A stretch of 34,033 nucleotides of DNA from Candidatus Anaerotignum merdipullorum (GCA_019115165.1 DXEB01000081.1:1-34033), one strand, 5' to 3'. Numbered from the stretch's first letter, positions 8,400-16,686 are shown. Numbers and translations: made by a program. Notes: generated from the letters alone by a model not told the origin.

Positions 8400-9799
8400 C
8401 AACAACCGGGGAAAACCCACTGGGGATACGACCGATTCCCGGTTTGTTGTTTTCTTTTTCCATACCTGCGATTATTTCCTGTCTGGTCAACTCGGTTTAT
8501 AATATCGTTGACCAGATTTTTATCGGTCAGGGAGTGGGGTACTTAGGGAATGCAGCAACAACGATTGCCTTTCCAATGATGACCATTATGATGGCGTTTG
8601 GCACACTCATTGGTTCTGGCGCCAGCGCTTATGCTGCGTTGCGTCTGGGAGAGGGAAGAAAGCGGGAGGCATTGTTGACGTTGAATAATCTGTTGACGAT
8701 TTCCATTGGGATTGGCATATTGCTGACTCTAGTCGGGCTGATGTTTCTCAAACCGCTGCTGATTTTATTTGATGCAACGGATTCTACCATGCAGTATGCA
8801 TGGGATTATACGTTTATCGTATTGCTTGGCGTGCCATTTAACATTATCAGCATTGCGCTGTCTAATATGGCAAGAACCGATGGAAATCCGCGGATGTCTA
8901 TGTATGGTATTCTCATTGGGGCAGTACTGAATACGATTTTAGACCCCATCTATATCTTTGTGTTGGATTGGGGAGTGAAAGGTGCTGCCATTGCGACGAT
9001 TACATCACAATTCGTATCAATGGTGGTGCTGTGTTATTATTTTCTGCGCAGAGGAAATATGCGCTTTACCAGACGATATCTGAAGCCGGTTGGTCGTGTT
9101 TGGTATAAAATATTTACACTGGGGATTTCCTCTGGTATTACTTCTTTGGTTGCTTGCATTATGCAGGTGGTGATGAATAAATCGTTGGTATACTATGGAA
9201 ATTTGACATCTGTCACCGGAGATGTGGCACTCAGCGCTATGGGGATTGTCATGAAAATTGCGATGATTTTGGCTTCTGTTTGTATTGGATTTGGAATTGG
9301 TTCTCAGCCGATTCTGGGTTTTAATCTGGGAGCGCGTAAATACGACCGTGTCCGTCAAACTTATTTGATGGCGGTTTCGATTGCTACCGGTTCTATTTTG
9401 ATAGGATGGGGAATCTGCCAGTTAGCACCGGAACTGGTTTTAAGTTTGTTTGGAGAAGAAAATCAATCTTTTACAGACTTTGCCGTTCGCTGTCTTCGCA
9501 TTTATCTGGGCGGTATTTTTTGTGCTGGATTCCAGATTGTGTCTACGAACTACTTCCAGGCAACCGGTCAGCCATTGAAGGCTTCCGTATTGTCTATGCT
9601 GCGTCAGTTGATTTTATTGATTCCGCTGCTTTTGATTCTGCCGCTGTTTTTCGGTCTGAATGGGTTGTTGTATGCTGGACCAGTAGCAGATATCTGTTCC
9701 GCTGTGATCGTTGCATTCTTTATTTTGCCGGAGCTGCGCAAACTGAATCGAAAAATTTGGGACAGCAAAAAGAATGCCTCTGCGGCAGCATCCCTATGA
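8381..9799 (+). CDS. MATE-family multidrug/Na+ (or H+) antiporter (MepA-like)
   Basis: 472 residues with about 12 membrane segments in two homologous halves. The start at 8381 is chosen because AGGAGG (8368-8373) lies 7 bases before it; the open frame extends further upstream, but only as an overlap inside marR. The N-terminus has the MepA-type pattern NPLGIRPIPGLLFSFSIPAIISCLVNSVYNIVDQIFIGQG, followed by GNAATTIAFP. The second half begins near LGISSGITSLVACIMQVVMNKSL and contains GSQPILGFNLGARKYDRVRQTY. It probably exports cationic drugs. It directly follows and overlaps its MarR regulator, and the DHA2 exporter follows about 210 bases later on the same strand. Confidence 0.92.
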   Translation: MQQRVLTTTGENPLGIRPIPGLLFSFSIPAIISCLVNSVYNIVDQIFIGQGVGYLGNAATTIAFPMMTIMMAFGTLIGSGASAYAALRLGEGRKREALLTLNNLLTISIGIGILLTLVGLMFLKPLLILFDATDSTMQYAWDYTFIVLLGVPFNIISIALSNMARTDGNPRMSMYGILIGAVLNTILDPIYIFVLDWGVKGAAIATITSQFVSMVVLCYYFLRRGNMRFTRRYLKPVGRVWYKIFTLGISSGITSLVACIMQVVMNKSLVYYGNLTSVTGDVALSAMGIVMKIAMILASVCIGFGIGSQPILGFNLGARKYDRVRQTYLMAVSIATGSILIGWGICQLAPELVLSLFGEENQSFTDFAVRCLRIYLGGIFCAGFQIVSTNYFQATGQPLKASVLSMLRQLILLIPLLLILPLFFGLNGLLYAGPVADICSAVIVAFFILPELRKLNRKIWDSKKNASAAASL

Positions 9800-9818
9800 G
9801 TCTGATGTGCATTGGTTT

Positions 9819-9856
9819 TTGACATGTTGTCAACTTCCGATGTTGTGATCTGTAAT
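9819..9856 (+). promoter_or_regulatory. possible promoter and 15-bp palindrome before the DHA2 exporter
   Basis: TTGACA-TGT-TGTCAA (9819-9833) is a perfect inverted repeat with 6-bp arms. TTGTCA (9827-9832) and TGTAAT (9851-9856), 18 bases apart, could be a promoter, which would leave a 150-base leader before 10011. Both calls are weak, and the exporter may instead be read through from the MATE gene, since no terminator is visible between them. Confidence 0.35.
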
Positions 9857-10010
9857 TGGATTGGTAGAAGAATGGATCACAAAAGTTTTTTTGATACTGG
9901 GAATGGCTGCCTGTTTGGTGTTCTGTAAGCGCATTTCAGGGCAAGGTTTTATGGGCTGCTATATTTGGAAGCGTATCTTGTTTTACGATTCAGAAAGGAG
10001 TTGTTTTAGG

Positions 10011-11372
10011 ATGCCGTTGACCAACCGCCGCAGAAATATGATTTTTCTCACGATTATGCTCAGTTGTATCCTTACTTCCATGCTGTCTACGGCATTGACT
10101 ACAGCACTGCCGCCTATCATAGCGGAATTTGATGTATCTGCTGCTGTCGGGCAATGGCTGACCAGTGGATATTCTTTGGTTATGGGTATCTTGGTTTTGG
10201 CAACGGCATATCTTACTGCTCGTGTGCCGACGAAAAAACTGTATTTGAGTGCATTGATCGTATTTACTGTTGGAATTGGCATGGATGCGGTTGCACCGAA
10301 TTTCTCGGTTTTGATGGCAGGAAGAATCTTACAGGCTGCTGGGAATGGGATTTTGCTTTCTTTGGCACAGGTGATTCTGTTGACCATTTATCCTGTTGAC
10401 CGGCGAGGCAGTATAATGGGAATTTATGGTCTGGCTGTTAGTGCAGCGCCGATTGTTGCACCAACACTGACGGGTTTGATAGTAGATGTGTTCGGCTGGC
10501 ACATGATATTTGAAGCATTGTTTGTACTTTGTCTTTTGCTGTGCGGATTGACCCTGTTTACTTTTTCAGATCTATTGGAAACCAAAGTCCAGCGCTTTGA
10601 TGTTCGTTCTTTCTTATTGTGTGCCATTGGCTATACCGGATTTTTATTAGGTTTAGGCAATTTGGGCGTCTATGGAATTAGGCAATGGCATACATTGCTA
10701 CCATTGATTGCAGGGATATTAGGCGGTATCTGGTTCATTCATCGTCAGATGCATTTGGAAGCGCCGTTTTTAGAGTTACGGATATTCCGCGATACAACAT
10801 TTCGGACGGCTGTGCTTGCCAGTATGCTGACGTATGCCGTGATGATTGCAGCTTCGACACTGCAGCCATTCTATATTCAAACAGTCTGCGGATATTCTGC
10901 TACCGTTTCTGGTTTGGTAGCGATGCCTGGTTCTTTGGCTATGGCAATCGTCAGCCCGTTTACCGGACGGATTTATGATAAGATGGGAATCCGGAAATTA
11001 TTTTTGATTGGTTCGATTTGTATGTGGATCAGCAGTTTGCTGTTTGTCCGCTTACAGTTGGATACATCCATGGTTTATGTCGCATGCATCAATACCATCC
11101 GGACCATTGCGATTGGCTGTTTGATGATGCCATTGGTCACTTGGGGGATGAGTAAATTGACTCATATACAAATGCCGCATGGTACTGCTCTGCTGACCTC
11201 TTTGCGTACCGTATCCGGCGCAGCTGGTTCTGCGGTGTTTGTATCTATGATGTCGGCTGTAGCAGCTGCTTCTTCGGGAATACATGGTGTTCAAGTTGCC
11301 TTTTTTTGCATTTCTTTCTTAGCAGCCGCACAGGTTGCACTTGCTTTTTTCTGTGTCCGCAGAACAAAATAA
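10011..11372 (+). CDS. MFS exporter, DHA2 (EmrB/QacA-like) family
   Basis: 453 residues, probably 14 membrane segments. The start at 10011 is supported by GAAAGGAG (9993-10000) and a typical DHA2 N-terminus: basic MPLTNRRRN, then TM1 ending STALTTALPPIIAEF. The open frame continues upstream to 9861 but without a matching ribosome site. Other family marks are the TM2 region AVGQWLTSGYSLVMGILVLATAYLTARVPTKKLY (motif A region), GRILQAAGNGILLSL (motif B, with the conserved Arg), and a motif-C-like GIYGLAVSAAPIVAPTLTGLIVD in TM5. It should be a drug/proton antiporter in the cytoplasmic membrane. It lies downstream of MarR-MATE and may share its regulation. Confidence 0.92.
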   Translation: MPLTNRRRNMIFLTIMLSCILTSMLSTALTTALPPIIAEFDVSAAVGQWLTSGYSLVMGILVLATAYLTARVPTKKLYLSALIVFTVGIGMDAVAPNFSVLMAGRILQAAGNGILLSLAQVILLTIYPVDRRGSIMGIYGLAVSAAPIVAPTLTGLIVDVFGWHMIFEALFVLCLLLCGLTLFTFSDLLETKVQRFDVRSFLLCAIGYTGFLLGLGNLGVYGIRQWHTLLPLIAGILGGIWFIHRQMHLEAPFLELRIFRDTTFRTAVLASMLTYAVMIAASTLQPFYIQTVCGYSATVSGLVAMPGSLAMAIVSPFTGRIYDKMGIRKLFLIGSICMWISSLLFVRLQLDTSMVYVACINTIRTIAIGCLMMPLVTWGMSKLTHIQMPHGTALLTSLRTVSGAAGSAVFVSMMSAVAAASSGIHGVQVAFFCISFLAAAQVALAFFCVRRTK

Positions 11373-11736
11373 AAGACAAGGGATGGAAGAAGCGTGCCGT
11401 ACAACAAAATTTCGTTGGATTTGTGAATGGAAAAAGGTGGATGCAGTCGGTCTTTTTGATGGAAATGCCTCGGATAGATGTCAGCTGCTTTTCCTGTTTG
11501 TTGGAGAAATCTGTTGATGAAAAGAGCAGGAGAGAAACGATGGATCCGGTTAATGGGAAGAAAGCAGACAGTTGGAAAATCTGGATGGTCACTAGAATAA
11601 AAAAACAGAGTGTGCCCGGTATTCCGCTGTACACTCTGTTTTTTGTTTTCCATGTTAGCTATTTTTTCGCTGAGAATGGAAGAATCCTGTTTTCTATAAT
11701 TTGTGGATGGTTTGTGGCAATTCGATATTGGTTCGC
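11373..11736. other. intergenic stretch between convergent genes
   Basis: About 360 bases between the stop of the DHA2 exporter and that of the flavodiiron protein. Apart from the hairpin at 11601-11643 nothing is recognisable; short open frames on both strands have no ribosome site or familiar product. Confidence 0.5.
11601..11643. terminator. bidirectional terminator
   Basis: A perfect 13-bp stem (AAAAACAGAGTGT, 11601-11613, and its complement at 11631-11643) encloses a 17-base loop. T-runs follow on both strands, so it can end the DHA2 exporter transcript from the left and the flavodiiron transcript from the right. Confidence 0.85.
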
Positions 11737-14259
11737 TTAGAAGATTTCATGGAATGCTTTTTTCTTCAATACACCTTCTGTCATTTCCTTCATTTTGGAC
11801 GTATCTCCAATCAAGATTGCACCGCACAATGCATTATTCATAAAATAGCACTTCTGCAGCGTCATCTTTCTGTCATCGCGAATCTCCAATGTTTTGTAGG
11901 ATGCGGCTTCTTTGGTTCCAACATCACCGATGGCGTATACCATGGTATTCAATGCTGCCAATGTCATACCTTGTACCTGCGGCAGATATGGTTGACTGTC
12001 TCCTGCGGCATTGGCGCCTGCAACACGACCCATTTCCATGGCTACCGGCCAAATGGCTACGTTTGCACCATCATATTCCGCACAGTCTCCGCCTGCAAAT
12101 ACACTGCTGTCGCTGGTCTGCATTTTGTCGCTGACCATAACGGCGCGATTGGTCAAAAGTCCTGCGTCTTCTGCCAATTCTTTATTGGCGCGTACACCGG
12201 TGGAAACAAGGACGATATCAGCAGGAATTTTGGTGCCGTCTTCCAACAGCACGCCGTCAACTTTGCCGTCACCGGTGATTTCCGCAATCTTTACGCCGGT
12301 TTGAATGTTGACACCGTTTTTCTCTGCAATTTTGGTTAGCATATCTGCTGCGGTATCATCCAGTTTGCCGAGCAGCAAGCGCGGCATGCCTTCCAATACC
12401 GTTACTTCCATTTTTTCTTTCCGCAATTCCCAAGCGGCTTCCAGCCCTAATGCGCCGCCGCCGATGACTACGGCGTGTTTTGCATCCAGCGTCCAACGAT
12501 TGATTTTTTCTACATCTGCAATGGTACGCACCGCAGATACGCCTTCTTGTTCGATACCTTTGATGGGCGGCATAAAACTATGAGAGCCCAAGGCATAGAC
12601 GCATTTGTCATAAGGCAGTACCGTACCATCAGACAAGCGTACTTCTTTTCTGCCCAGATCCAATGCGGTAACGGTGACACCCAGACGCAAATCAATCGAG
12701 TGTTGTTCATACCAGGAGGCTTCTTTGCTGGCAATGGCGCCGCCACTGACTGCACCAAACATGTTTTTGGTCAGCATCGGTCTATCATAGGGCAGTTCTT
12801 CTTCATCGGAAACCATAATAATACTTGCCGTATTGTTTCGTTCCCGAATGGCTTTGGCAGCATTCAGCGCCGCTGTGCCGCCGCCCAGTACTACAAATTT
12901 TTCCAAGGTATCCAGATGGAATGTCACCTCATCCAAATCTACAGGAACAAAGTTTTCTTTCCCTACGCCGCAGACAGGGCAGGTTTCCAAAGAAGCATCA
13001 AAAATTTCACCGCAAACCAGGCATTTGACTAAGCCGCTTCTTCCGCTGGATTTCGGTTGTTCCTTCTGCAGCAGGGTGTCTGCAAAACGATAGCCGTATT
13101 CATAGGCATCGGTTAAGTCGTTTTCCGACGGTTTCAGGCGAATCCGGAAGCCGTCTACCACTTTCAGACGAATCTGTTTCAGACGTTCCAAAATATGCGG
13201 CACGCCTTCTCCACTCCAGCCGTAGCTGCCAAATGCACTGGCGAGCTTTCCGCCGTGTACCGGCGGGAACATCATGGTGGTCAGATCCCAAATGGGCTTC
13301 AGTGCTTCACCTAAAATGGTAGGTGTGCCAAACAAGATCCCATCTGCCAAAGCAATTTCGCCCAATACTTCCGCTTGATCTGCCGTTACCATATCATACA
13401 GTTTGACTTCGATGTTATCGTTATCCTGTATGCCTTTGGCGATTTGTTCTGCCAACTGACCGGTGTAGCCATATGCGCTGACATACGGAATAACAACTTT
13501 TTTCCGGTCTTTTGTCGGTACTTGGCACCACTGTTCATAAATATCCATCAACTCTTCCAGATGGCTGTCCAAAACAGGACCGTGACCAGGGCAAATCATA
13601 TCAATCTGCATTTGGCGTACTGCCGCCAATGCCTGTGTCATATAAGGCTGTTTGAATGGCCCTAGAATATTGTCAAAGTAGTATTTGGTTGCACGCAGAT
13701 AGCCTTCCGTATCGGTTACAGTGCTGCGCAGAATGCCTTCGTGGGCATAGTGAGAGCCGAAAGAGTCGCAAGTAACCAGCACACGATCCTCCACAATATA
13801 GGTATACATGGTATCGGGCCAATGTAGATTGGGGAAGACGCGGAACTGCAGTGTTTTATTGCCGATTTTCAGTTCATCTCCGTCTTTTACGGGAATACTG
13901 TAAAAATCACCGTTGACGATCTGTTTCAAAAAGCCGATGGCCACAGGCGTAGCCACGATTTTTGCTCTGGGGCAAAGATCCAGAATACGCTGAATGCTGC
14001 CGGCATGATCCGGTTCTGTATGATCGACAACAATGTAATCTATGGTTTTGACATCCACAATTTGCGATAAGGTTTCTAGATACGCATCAAAGAACTTTTC
14101 CTTTGCAGTTTCGAATAATACGGTTTTGTCTCCGCATTTGAGTACATAGGAGTTATAGGTGGTTCCGAACTCCGTCATCATGATGATATCAAATACACGC
14201 AAGTCTTTATCCAATACACCGGTCCAGTACAAGTCCGGTTTCAGCTGCAATGCTTTCAT
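11737..14259 (-). CDS. flavodiiron protein fused to rubredoxin-like and NADH:rubredoxin oxidoreductase domains
   Basis: 840 residues in four parts. Residues 1-250 are a metallo-beta-lactamase-like di-iron domain with ligands HTEPDH (H80, E82, D84, H85), H146, D165 and H226. Residues about 254-400 are a flavodoxin domain (IPYVSAYGYTGQLAEQIAKGI) for FMN. Residues about 411-432 are a small rubredoxin-like knuckle with Cys 413, 416, 427 and 430; only 10 residues separate the CxxC pairs, far fewer than in ordinary rubredoxin. Residues about 455-840 are a pyridine-nucleotide-disulphide-type FAD/NADH reductase with VVLGGGTAALNAAKAI and VVIGGGALGLEAAWEL dinucleotide motifs. This matches the class F flavodiiron proteins known from Clostridia. 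The full chain from NADH to O2 (water) or NO (N2O) is in one polypeptide. GGAGG sits before the ATG. Desulfoferrodoxin is upstream on the same strand, about 230 bases away. Confidence 0.94.
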   Translation of the reverse strand: MKALQLKPDLYWTGVLDKDLRVFDIIMMTEFGTTYNSYVLKCGDKTVLFETAKEKFFDAYLETLSQIVDVKTIDYIVVDHTEPDHAGSIQRILDLCPRAKIVATPVAIGFLKQIVNGDFYSIPVKDGDELKIGNKTLQFRVFPNLHWPDTMYTYIVEDRVLVTCDSFGSHYAHEGILRSTVTDTEGYLRATKYYFDNILGPFKQPYMTQALAAVRQMQIDMICPGHGPVLDSHLEELMDIYEQWCQVPTKDRKKVVIPYVSAYGYTGQLAEQIAKGIQDNDNIEVKLYDMVTADQAEVLGEIALADGILFGTPTILGEALKPIWDLTTMMFPPVHGGKLASAFGSYGWSGEGVPHILERLKQIRLKVVDGFRIRLKPSENDLTDAYEYGYRFADTLLQKEQPKSSGRSGLVKCLVCGEIFDASLETCPVCGVGKENFVPVDLDEVTFHLDTLEKFVVLGGGTAALNAAKAIRERNNTASIIMVSDEEELPYDRPMLTKNMFGAVSGGAIASKEASWYEQHSIDLRLGVTVTALDLGRKEVRLSDGTVLPYDKCVYALGSHSFMPPIKGIEQEGVSAVRTIADVEKINRWTLDAKHAVVIGGGALGLEAAWELRKEKMEVTVLEGMPRLLLGKLDDTAADMLTKIAEKNGVNIQTGVKIAEITGDGKVDGVLLEDGTKIPADIVLVSTGVRANKELAEDAGLLTNRAVMVSDKMQTSDSSVFAGGDCAEYDGANVAIWPVAMEMGRVAGANAAGDSQPYLPQVQGMTLAALNTMVYAIGDVGTKEAASYKTLEIRDDRKMTLQKCYFMNNALCGAILIGDTSKMKEMTEGVLKKKAFHEIF

Positions 14260-14486
14260 CGTTTCTGTTCCTCCTTATAAATATCGTTTTTTCCCCAAAT
14301 GCCGTGTTTCAGATAAGGGCGGTAGAAGCATACAGGATGCATTGCAGATATTTCTTTCCAACATACGCAATGATGTCCAAATCAGAACCTTACAAACAGA
14401 TCGAGATGCAATTTCTTTTCTGCTGTTCCAGAATAGTTTGTTTGTTCCGTTTGGAATGCCTGTAAGATCCACCGCCCTTGTTCAGA

Positions 14487-14870
14487 TTAGATGGCTGCTT
14501 TCCACAGACCATGCAGATTACAGTATTCGTAAGCTGCTACTGCTTGTTCACCTTCTGCCAAGGCGAATACTGCTTCGGGAGCGCCGGTGTGATCCAGATA
14601 TTGTAACTGTCCGCCTTTGCTGGTCTGCAGATAAACCCAAGCGATATGATGCTCTTCCAGCATGGGATGTGTTACTTCGCCAACACATACGGTTACTTTG
14701 CTGCCATCTACTTTGACAACCGGTACATGTTTTTCGCCTGCGCCGTCAGATTCATTGGCAATCAGTTCTTTCATTTTTTCGCCGCAGCATACGACGGGAA
14801 CTCCTTTGTCCTCTACCATCGTGATGATGTTTTTACAATGGGTGCAAATAAAAAATCTTGGTGCTTTCAT
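14487..14870 (-). CDS. dfx: desulfoferrodoxin (superoxide reductase)
   Basis: 127 residues from the ATG at 14870, which has AGGAGG shortly before it; the open frame runs further upstream without support. The N-terminal desulforedoxin-like centre I has Cys 9, 12, 28 and 29 (FICTHC, VVCCGEKM). Centre II, the catalytic iron, has His 48 (EKHVP, with the catalytic Glu-Lys pair just before it), His 68 (THP), His 74 (EEHH), and Cys 117 and His 120 (YCNLHGLW). It reduces superoxide to hydrogen peroxide without making O2, which suits a strict anaerobe. Electrons would come from rubredoxin, possibly from the rubredoxin/NADH reductase part of the flavodiiron fusion just downstream. The divergent crp gene may regulate it. 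Confidence 0.96.
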   Translation of the reverse strand: MKAPRFFICTHCKNIITMVEDKGVPVVCCGEKMKELIANESDGAGEKHVPVVKVDGSKVTVCVGEVTHPMLEEHHIAWVYLQTSKGGQLQYLDHTGAPEAVFALAEGEQAVAAYEYCNLHGLWKAAI

Positions 14871-14933
14871 GTTACCATTCCTCCTTTTGTTATGCCATAG
14901 TGCTGTTATATAGTTTGTTGTGAATCTTCTCAA

Positions 14934-14942
14934 TTTATACCA
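14934..14942 (-). promoter_or_regulatory. extended -10 promoter of desulfoferrodoxin
   Basis: On the minus strand the sequence reads TGG-TATAAA, an extended -10, about 64 bases before the dfx ATG. No good -35 was found. Inferred from motif only. Confidence 0.35.
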
Positions 14943-14959
14943 AAAAATAAAATGGAACT

Positions 14960-15021
14960 TTGACTTTTTCTAATTCTTATGATACCATAAAATCAATATA
15001 AAACATGTTGCAAATGCAACA
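14960..15021 (+). promoter_or_regulatory. crp promoter region with a 16-bp palindrome
   Basis: TTGACT (14960-14965) lies 17 bases before the weak -10 TACCAT (14983-14988). Downstream, TGTTGCAAATGCAACA (15006-15021) is a palindrome with 7-bp arms, the size of a Crp/Fnr site, ending a few bases before the ribosome site of the crp gene. Its core GTTGCAAATGCAAC differs by one base from the palindrome in front of marR-MATE (7828-7841). It could be an autoregulatory site, or an upstream site for the divergent dfx. Confidence 0.5.
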
Positions 15022-15035
15022 GAAAGGGGGTTTTT

Positions 15036-15674
15036 ATGAAATTATTGGAAAATCCGTTGTTTGCAGGTATCTCAAAACAGGAATTGGATGAAATGACACA
15101 TTGTTTTGCAATGGAACAAAAGCAGTATCGGGAGAAAGAAGAAATTCCTGTTGCCAACCGCATCGGCATATTGCTCTCTGGCAGTGTTTCGCTCAATCGT
15201 ATCAATGCTGACGGTACGCTGGATATGCTGGAATTTCTCACGGACGGCGGCATTTTTGGCGCCTTTCTCTCTGTTGTACAAGATAGTGGAAATTTCATCA
15301 TTTTTTGCGAAAAAGAATGCACCATTATCTTTATAGACGCCATTCATATTACGAAGCGATGCAGTCGTGCTTGCCGGCATCATAGCTTGGTTGTGGAGAA
15401 TTTGTTGAATCTAATGACCAAAAAAGTGCAGCAGCTGAGTGAAAAAGTGGAGATTTTATCTCATCGGTCGATTCGGGAAAAGTTGATGTGCTATTTTCGT
15501 ATGCAAAGCGGTAAGCTGGAGACAACGACATTTACCATACCATTCTCCTTTAGCGCCCTTGCTAATTACATCTGCGTGGATCGCAGCGCTATGACCAGAG
15601 AACTGCGTAAAATGCGAAATGATGGTCTGCTGGAATTAAACGGAAGAACCGTTTCGCTTCTAACATCCATTTGA
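15036..15674 (+). CDS. Crp/Fnr-family transcriptional regulator
   Basis: 212 residues with ribosome site AAAGGGGG (15023-15030). Residues about 1-115 form the cyclic-nucleotide-binding-like beta-roll (NRIGILLSGSVSLNRINADGTLDMLEFLTDGGIFGAF), a long dimer helix follows (about 120-145, NLLNLMTKKVQQLSEKVEILSHRSIREKLMCYF), and residues about 155-212 form the helix-turn-helix (FSFSALANYICVDRSAMTRELRKMRNDGLLELNGRTVSLL). The cAMP-binding Arg-Ser motif is absent, and no Fnr-type Cys cluster is evident, so the signal is unknown. It is divergent from desulfoferrodoxin and is a good candidate for its regulator; many such proteins in anaerobes control oxygen, nitrosative or redox genes. Confidence 0.9.
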   Translation: MKLLENPLFAGISKQELDEMTHCFAMEQKQYREKEEIPVANRIGILLSGSVSLNRINADGTLDMLEFLTDGGIFGAFLSVVQDSGNFIIFCEKECTIIFIDAIHITKRCSRACRHHSLVVENLLNLMTKKVQQLSEKVEILSHRSIREKLMCYFRMQSGKLETTTFTIPFSFSALANYICVDRSAMTRELRKMRNDGLLELNGRTVSLLTSI

Positions 15675-16080
15675 AAGAGATTGTCCGCAGCAAAGTGGAA
15701 ACGGGCAGGTGTGTTGGCGTCGGAAGGGATTGGCTTTTTTGGTATCAAAAAAAATATTTTGCAGACAAGGCAATGGAATGGTAACTGCCGTATCCAGTTC
15801 TGTGCCTATGGAACACGACCAGAAAGAAATATCAATCTTGAAGAGGCGAGAGCTGTGCTGGAGGAATCTGCCTTACTATTTGCGGTGTCCATATTTATTA
15901 CCATTCTTTAGATGGAGCAAGTGGGGATTGCATCCTTTTTCTCTAGTATTGTCGGTACAGGATCATTTGTTCAGGAATGATAAGAATGGGTGAATTTCTG
16001 CGAAAAGAGAAGGTAAGGGATTGTCGGAGAAGGAGCTGCCCAAACCGACATCCATATTCCTTGGATACAAAAATGGATAC
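15675..16080. other. intergenic stretch with no recognisable gene
   Basis: About 400 bases between the crp gene and the SpoIIID terminator. Short open frames exist (for example 15681-15911 on the plus strand) but none resembles a known protein or has a convincing ribosome site. No tRNA-like or riboswitch-like structure was seen. Confidence 0.5.
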
Positions 16081-16119
16081 AAAAAAAGACGGTTTCCGAT
16101 TGATTTACGGAATACCGTC
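16081..16119 (-). terminator. terminator of spoIIID
   Basis: GACGGT (16088-16093) pairs with ACCGTC (16114-16119), and TCCG (16095-16098) with CGGA (16108-16111). On the minus strand seven T follow (16087-16081). T also follows on the plus strand, so it may work both ways. Confidence 0.8.
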
Positions 16120-16125
16120 TTTTTT

Positions 16126-16380
16126 CTATTTCAGCCGATGCAAATATTTTTCTTTGGTTGCCATGCCGCCGCGGATATGCCGTTCTGCTTTATTGACCTC
16201 CAATACCCGCCGTACGGATTTTGCCAGTTCCGGATCAATTTTTTCCACACGGTCTGTGATGTCCTTATGCACCGTAGATTTACTAATTCCAAATTTTTTG
16301 GCTGTCTCCCGTACCGTGGCATTGGTGTGTATCATAAATTTTGCTACTTCCACCGCCCGTTCTTCGATATAGCTTTTCAA
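16126..16380 (-). CDS. spoIIID: sporulation transcription factor SpoIIID
   Basis: 84 residues, matching the SpoIIID family along its length: YIEERAVEVAKFMI, the helix-turn-helix TVRETAKKFGISKSTVHKDITDRV, then the basic C-terminal part SVRRVLEVNKAERHIRGGMATKEKY with the hallmark RHIRGG-AT-KY. The start is a TTG (16378-16380) with GGGGAG 9 bases before it; no ATG or GTG is in frame nearby. SpoIIID acts in the mother cell early in sporulation, activating or repressing many sigma-E genes and helping switch to sigma-K. Its presence is the best evidence that the organism makes endospores. A sigma-E-like promoter lies just upstream. Confidence 0.96.
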   Translation of the reverse strand: MKSYIEERAVEVAKFMIHTNATVRETAKKFGISKSTVHKDITDRVEKIDPELAKSVRRVLEVNKAERHIRGGMATKEKYLHRLK

Positions 16381-16414
16381 GCAAAAGCACTCCCCTGAGA
16401 TGTTCTTGATTATC

Positions 16415-16441
16415 TATATGCATTGGTGGAACGGTTTATGA
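16415..16441 (-). promoter_or_regulatory. sigma-E-like sporulation promoter of spoIIID
   Basis: On the minus strand TCATAAA (16441-16435) and CATATA (16420-16415) are 14 bases apart. The sigma-E consensus is roughly KMATATT-N14/15-CATACA, so 5 of 7 and 5 of 6 core positions match. No sigma-A promoter competes in this position. The match is by eye. Confidence 0.45.
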
Positions 16442-16653
16442 ATGGCATGTAAGATGGAGCGGGATATAAAGCGGATGGAATTCTATCGGCGTATGGTTTT
16501 TACTGCTGCCCCGACAGAACAACGGGTCTGCCTCCAATGGGACCCGGTGATCTTTGGAAGGGGCTTTATGAGGAAACAGGATTGTTTCAATAGGATCTGT
16601 GCGTATGACGGCGGGAAGGGAAAACAGACCAAACCGGGAGGAATGATATACGT
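16442..16653. other. gap between spoIIID and hsp20 with no recognisable gene
   Basis: The gap of 330 bases between spoIIID and hsp20 holds the spoIIID promoter and the hsp20 terminator at its ends. The middle has an open frame on the plus strand (16442-16708) without a ribosome site or familiar sequence. Nothing else was seen. Confidence 0.45.
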
Positions 16654-16686
16654 AAAAAAAGAGAACCCTCACGGAGGAGGATTCTC
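16654..16686 (-). terminator. terminator of hsp20
   Basis: On the minus strand a hairpin with outer stem GAGAA/TTCTC (16682-16686 with 16661-16665) and inner GG/CC and GAG/CTC pairs is followed at once by seven T (16660-16654). It starts 25 bases after the hsp20 stop. Confidence 0.6.

Noticed and set aside
9861-10010. N-terminal extension of the DHA2 exporter, or a separate small membrane peptide.
   Set aside because: It would start with TTG without a ribosome site, whereas 10011 has GAAAGGAG and a standard family N-terminus. A small leader peptide cannot be excluded but has no support.
12475-13032. Open frame on the plus strand inside the flavodiiron fusion.
   Set aside because: Antisense to conserved FAD and rubredoxin motifs; the translation is not protein-like.
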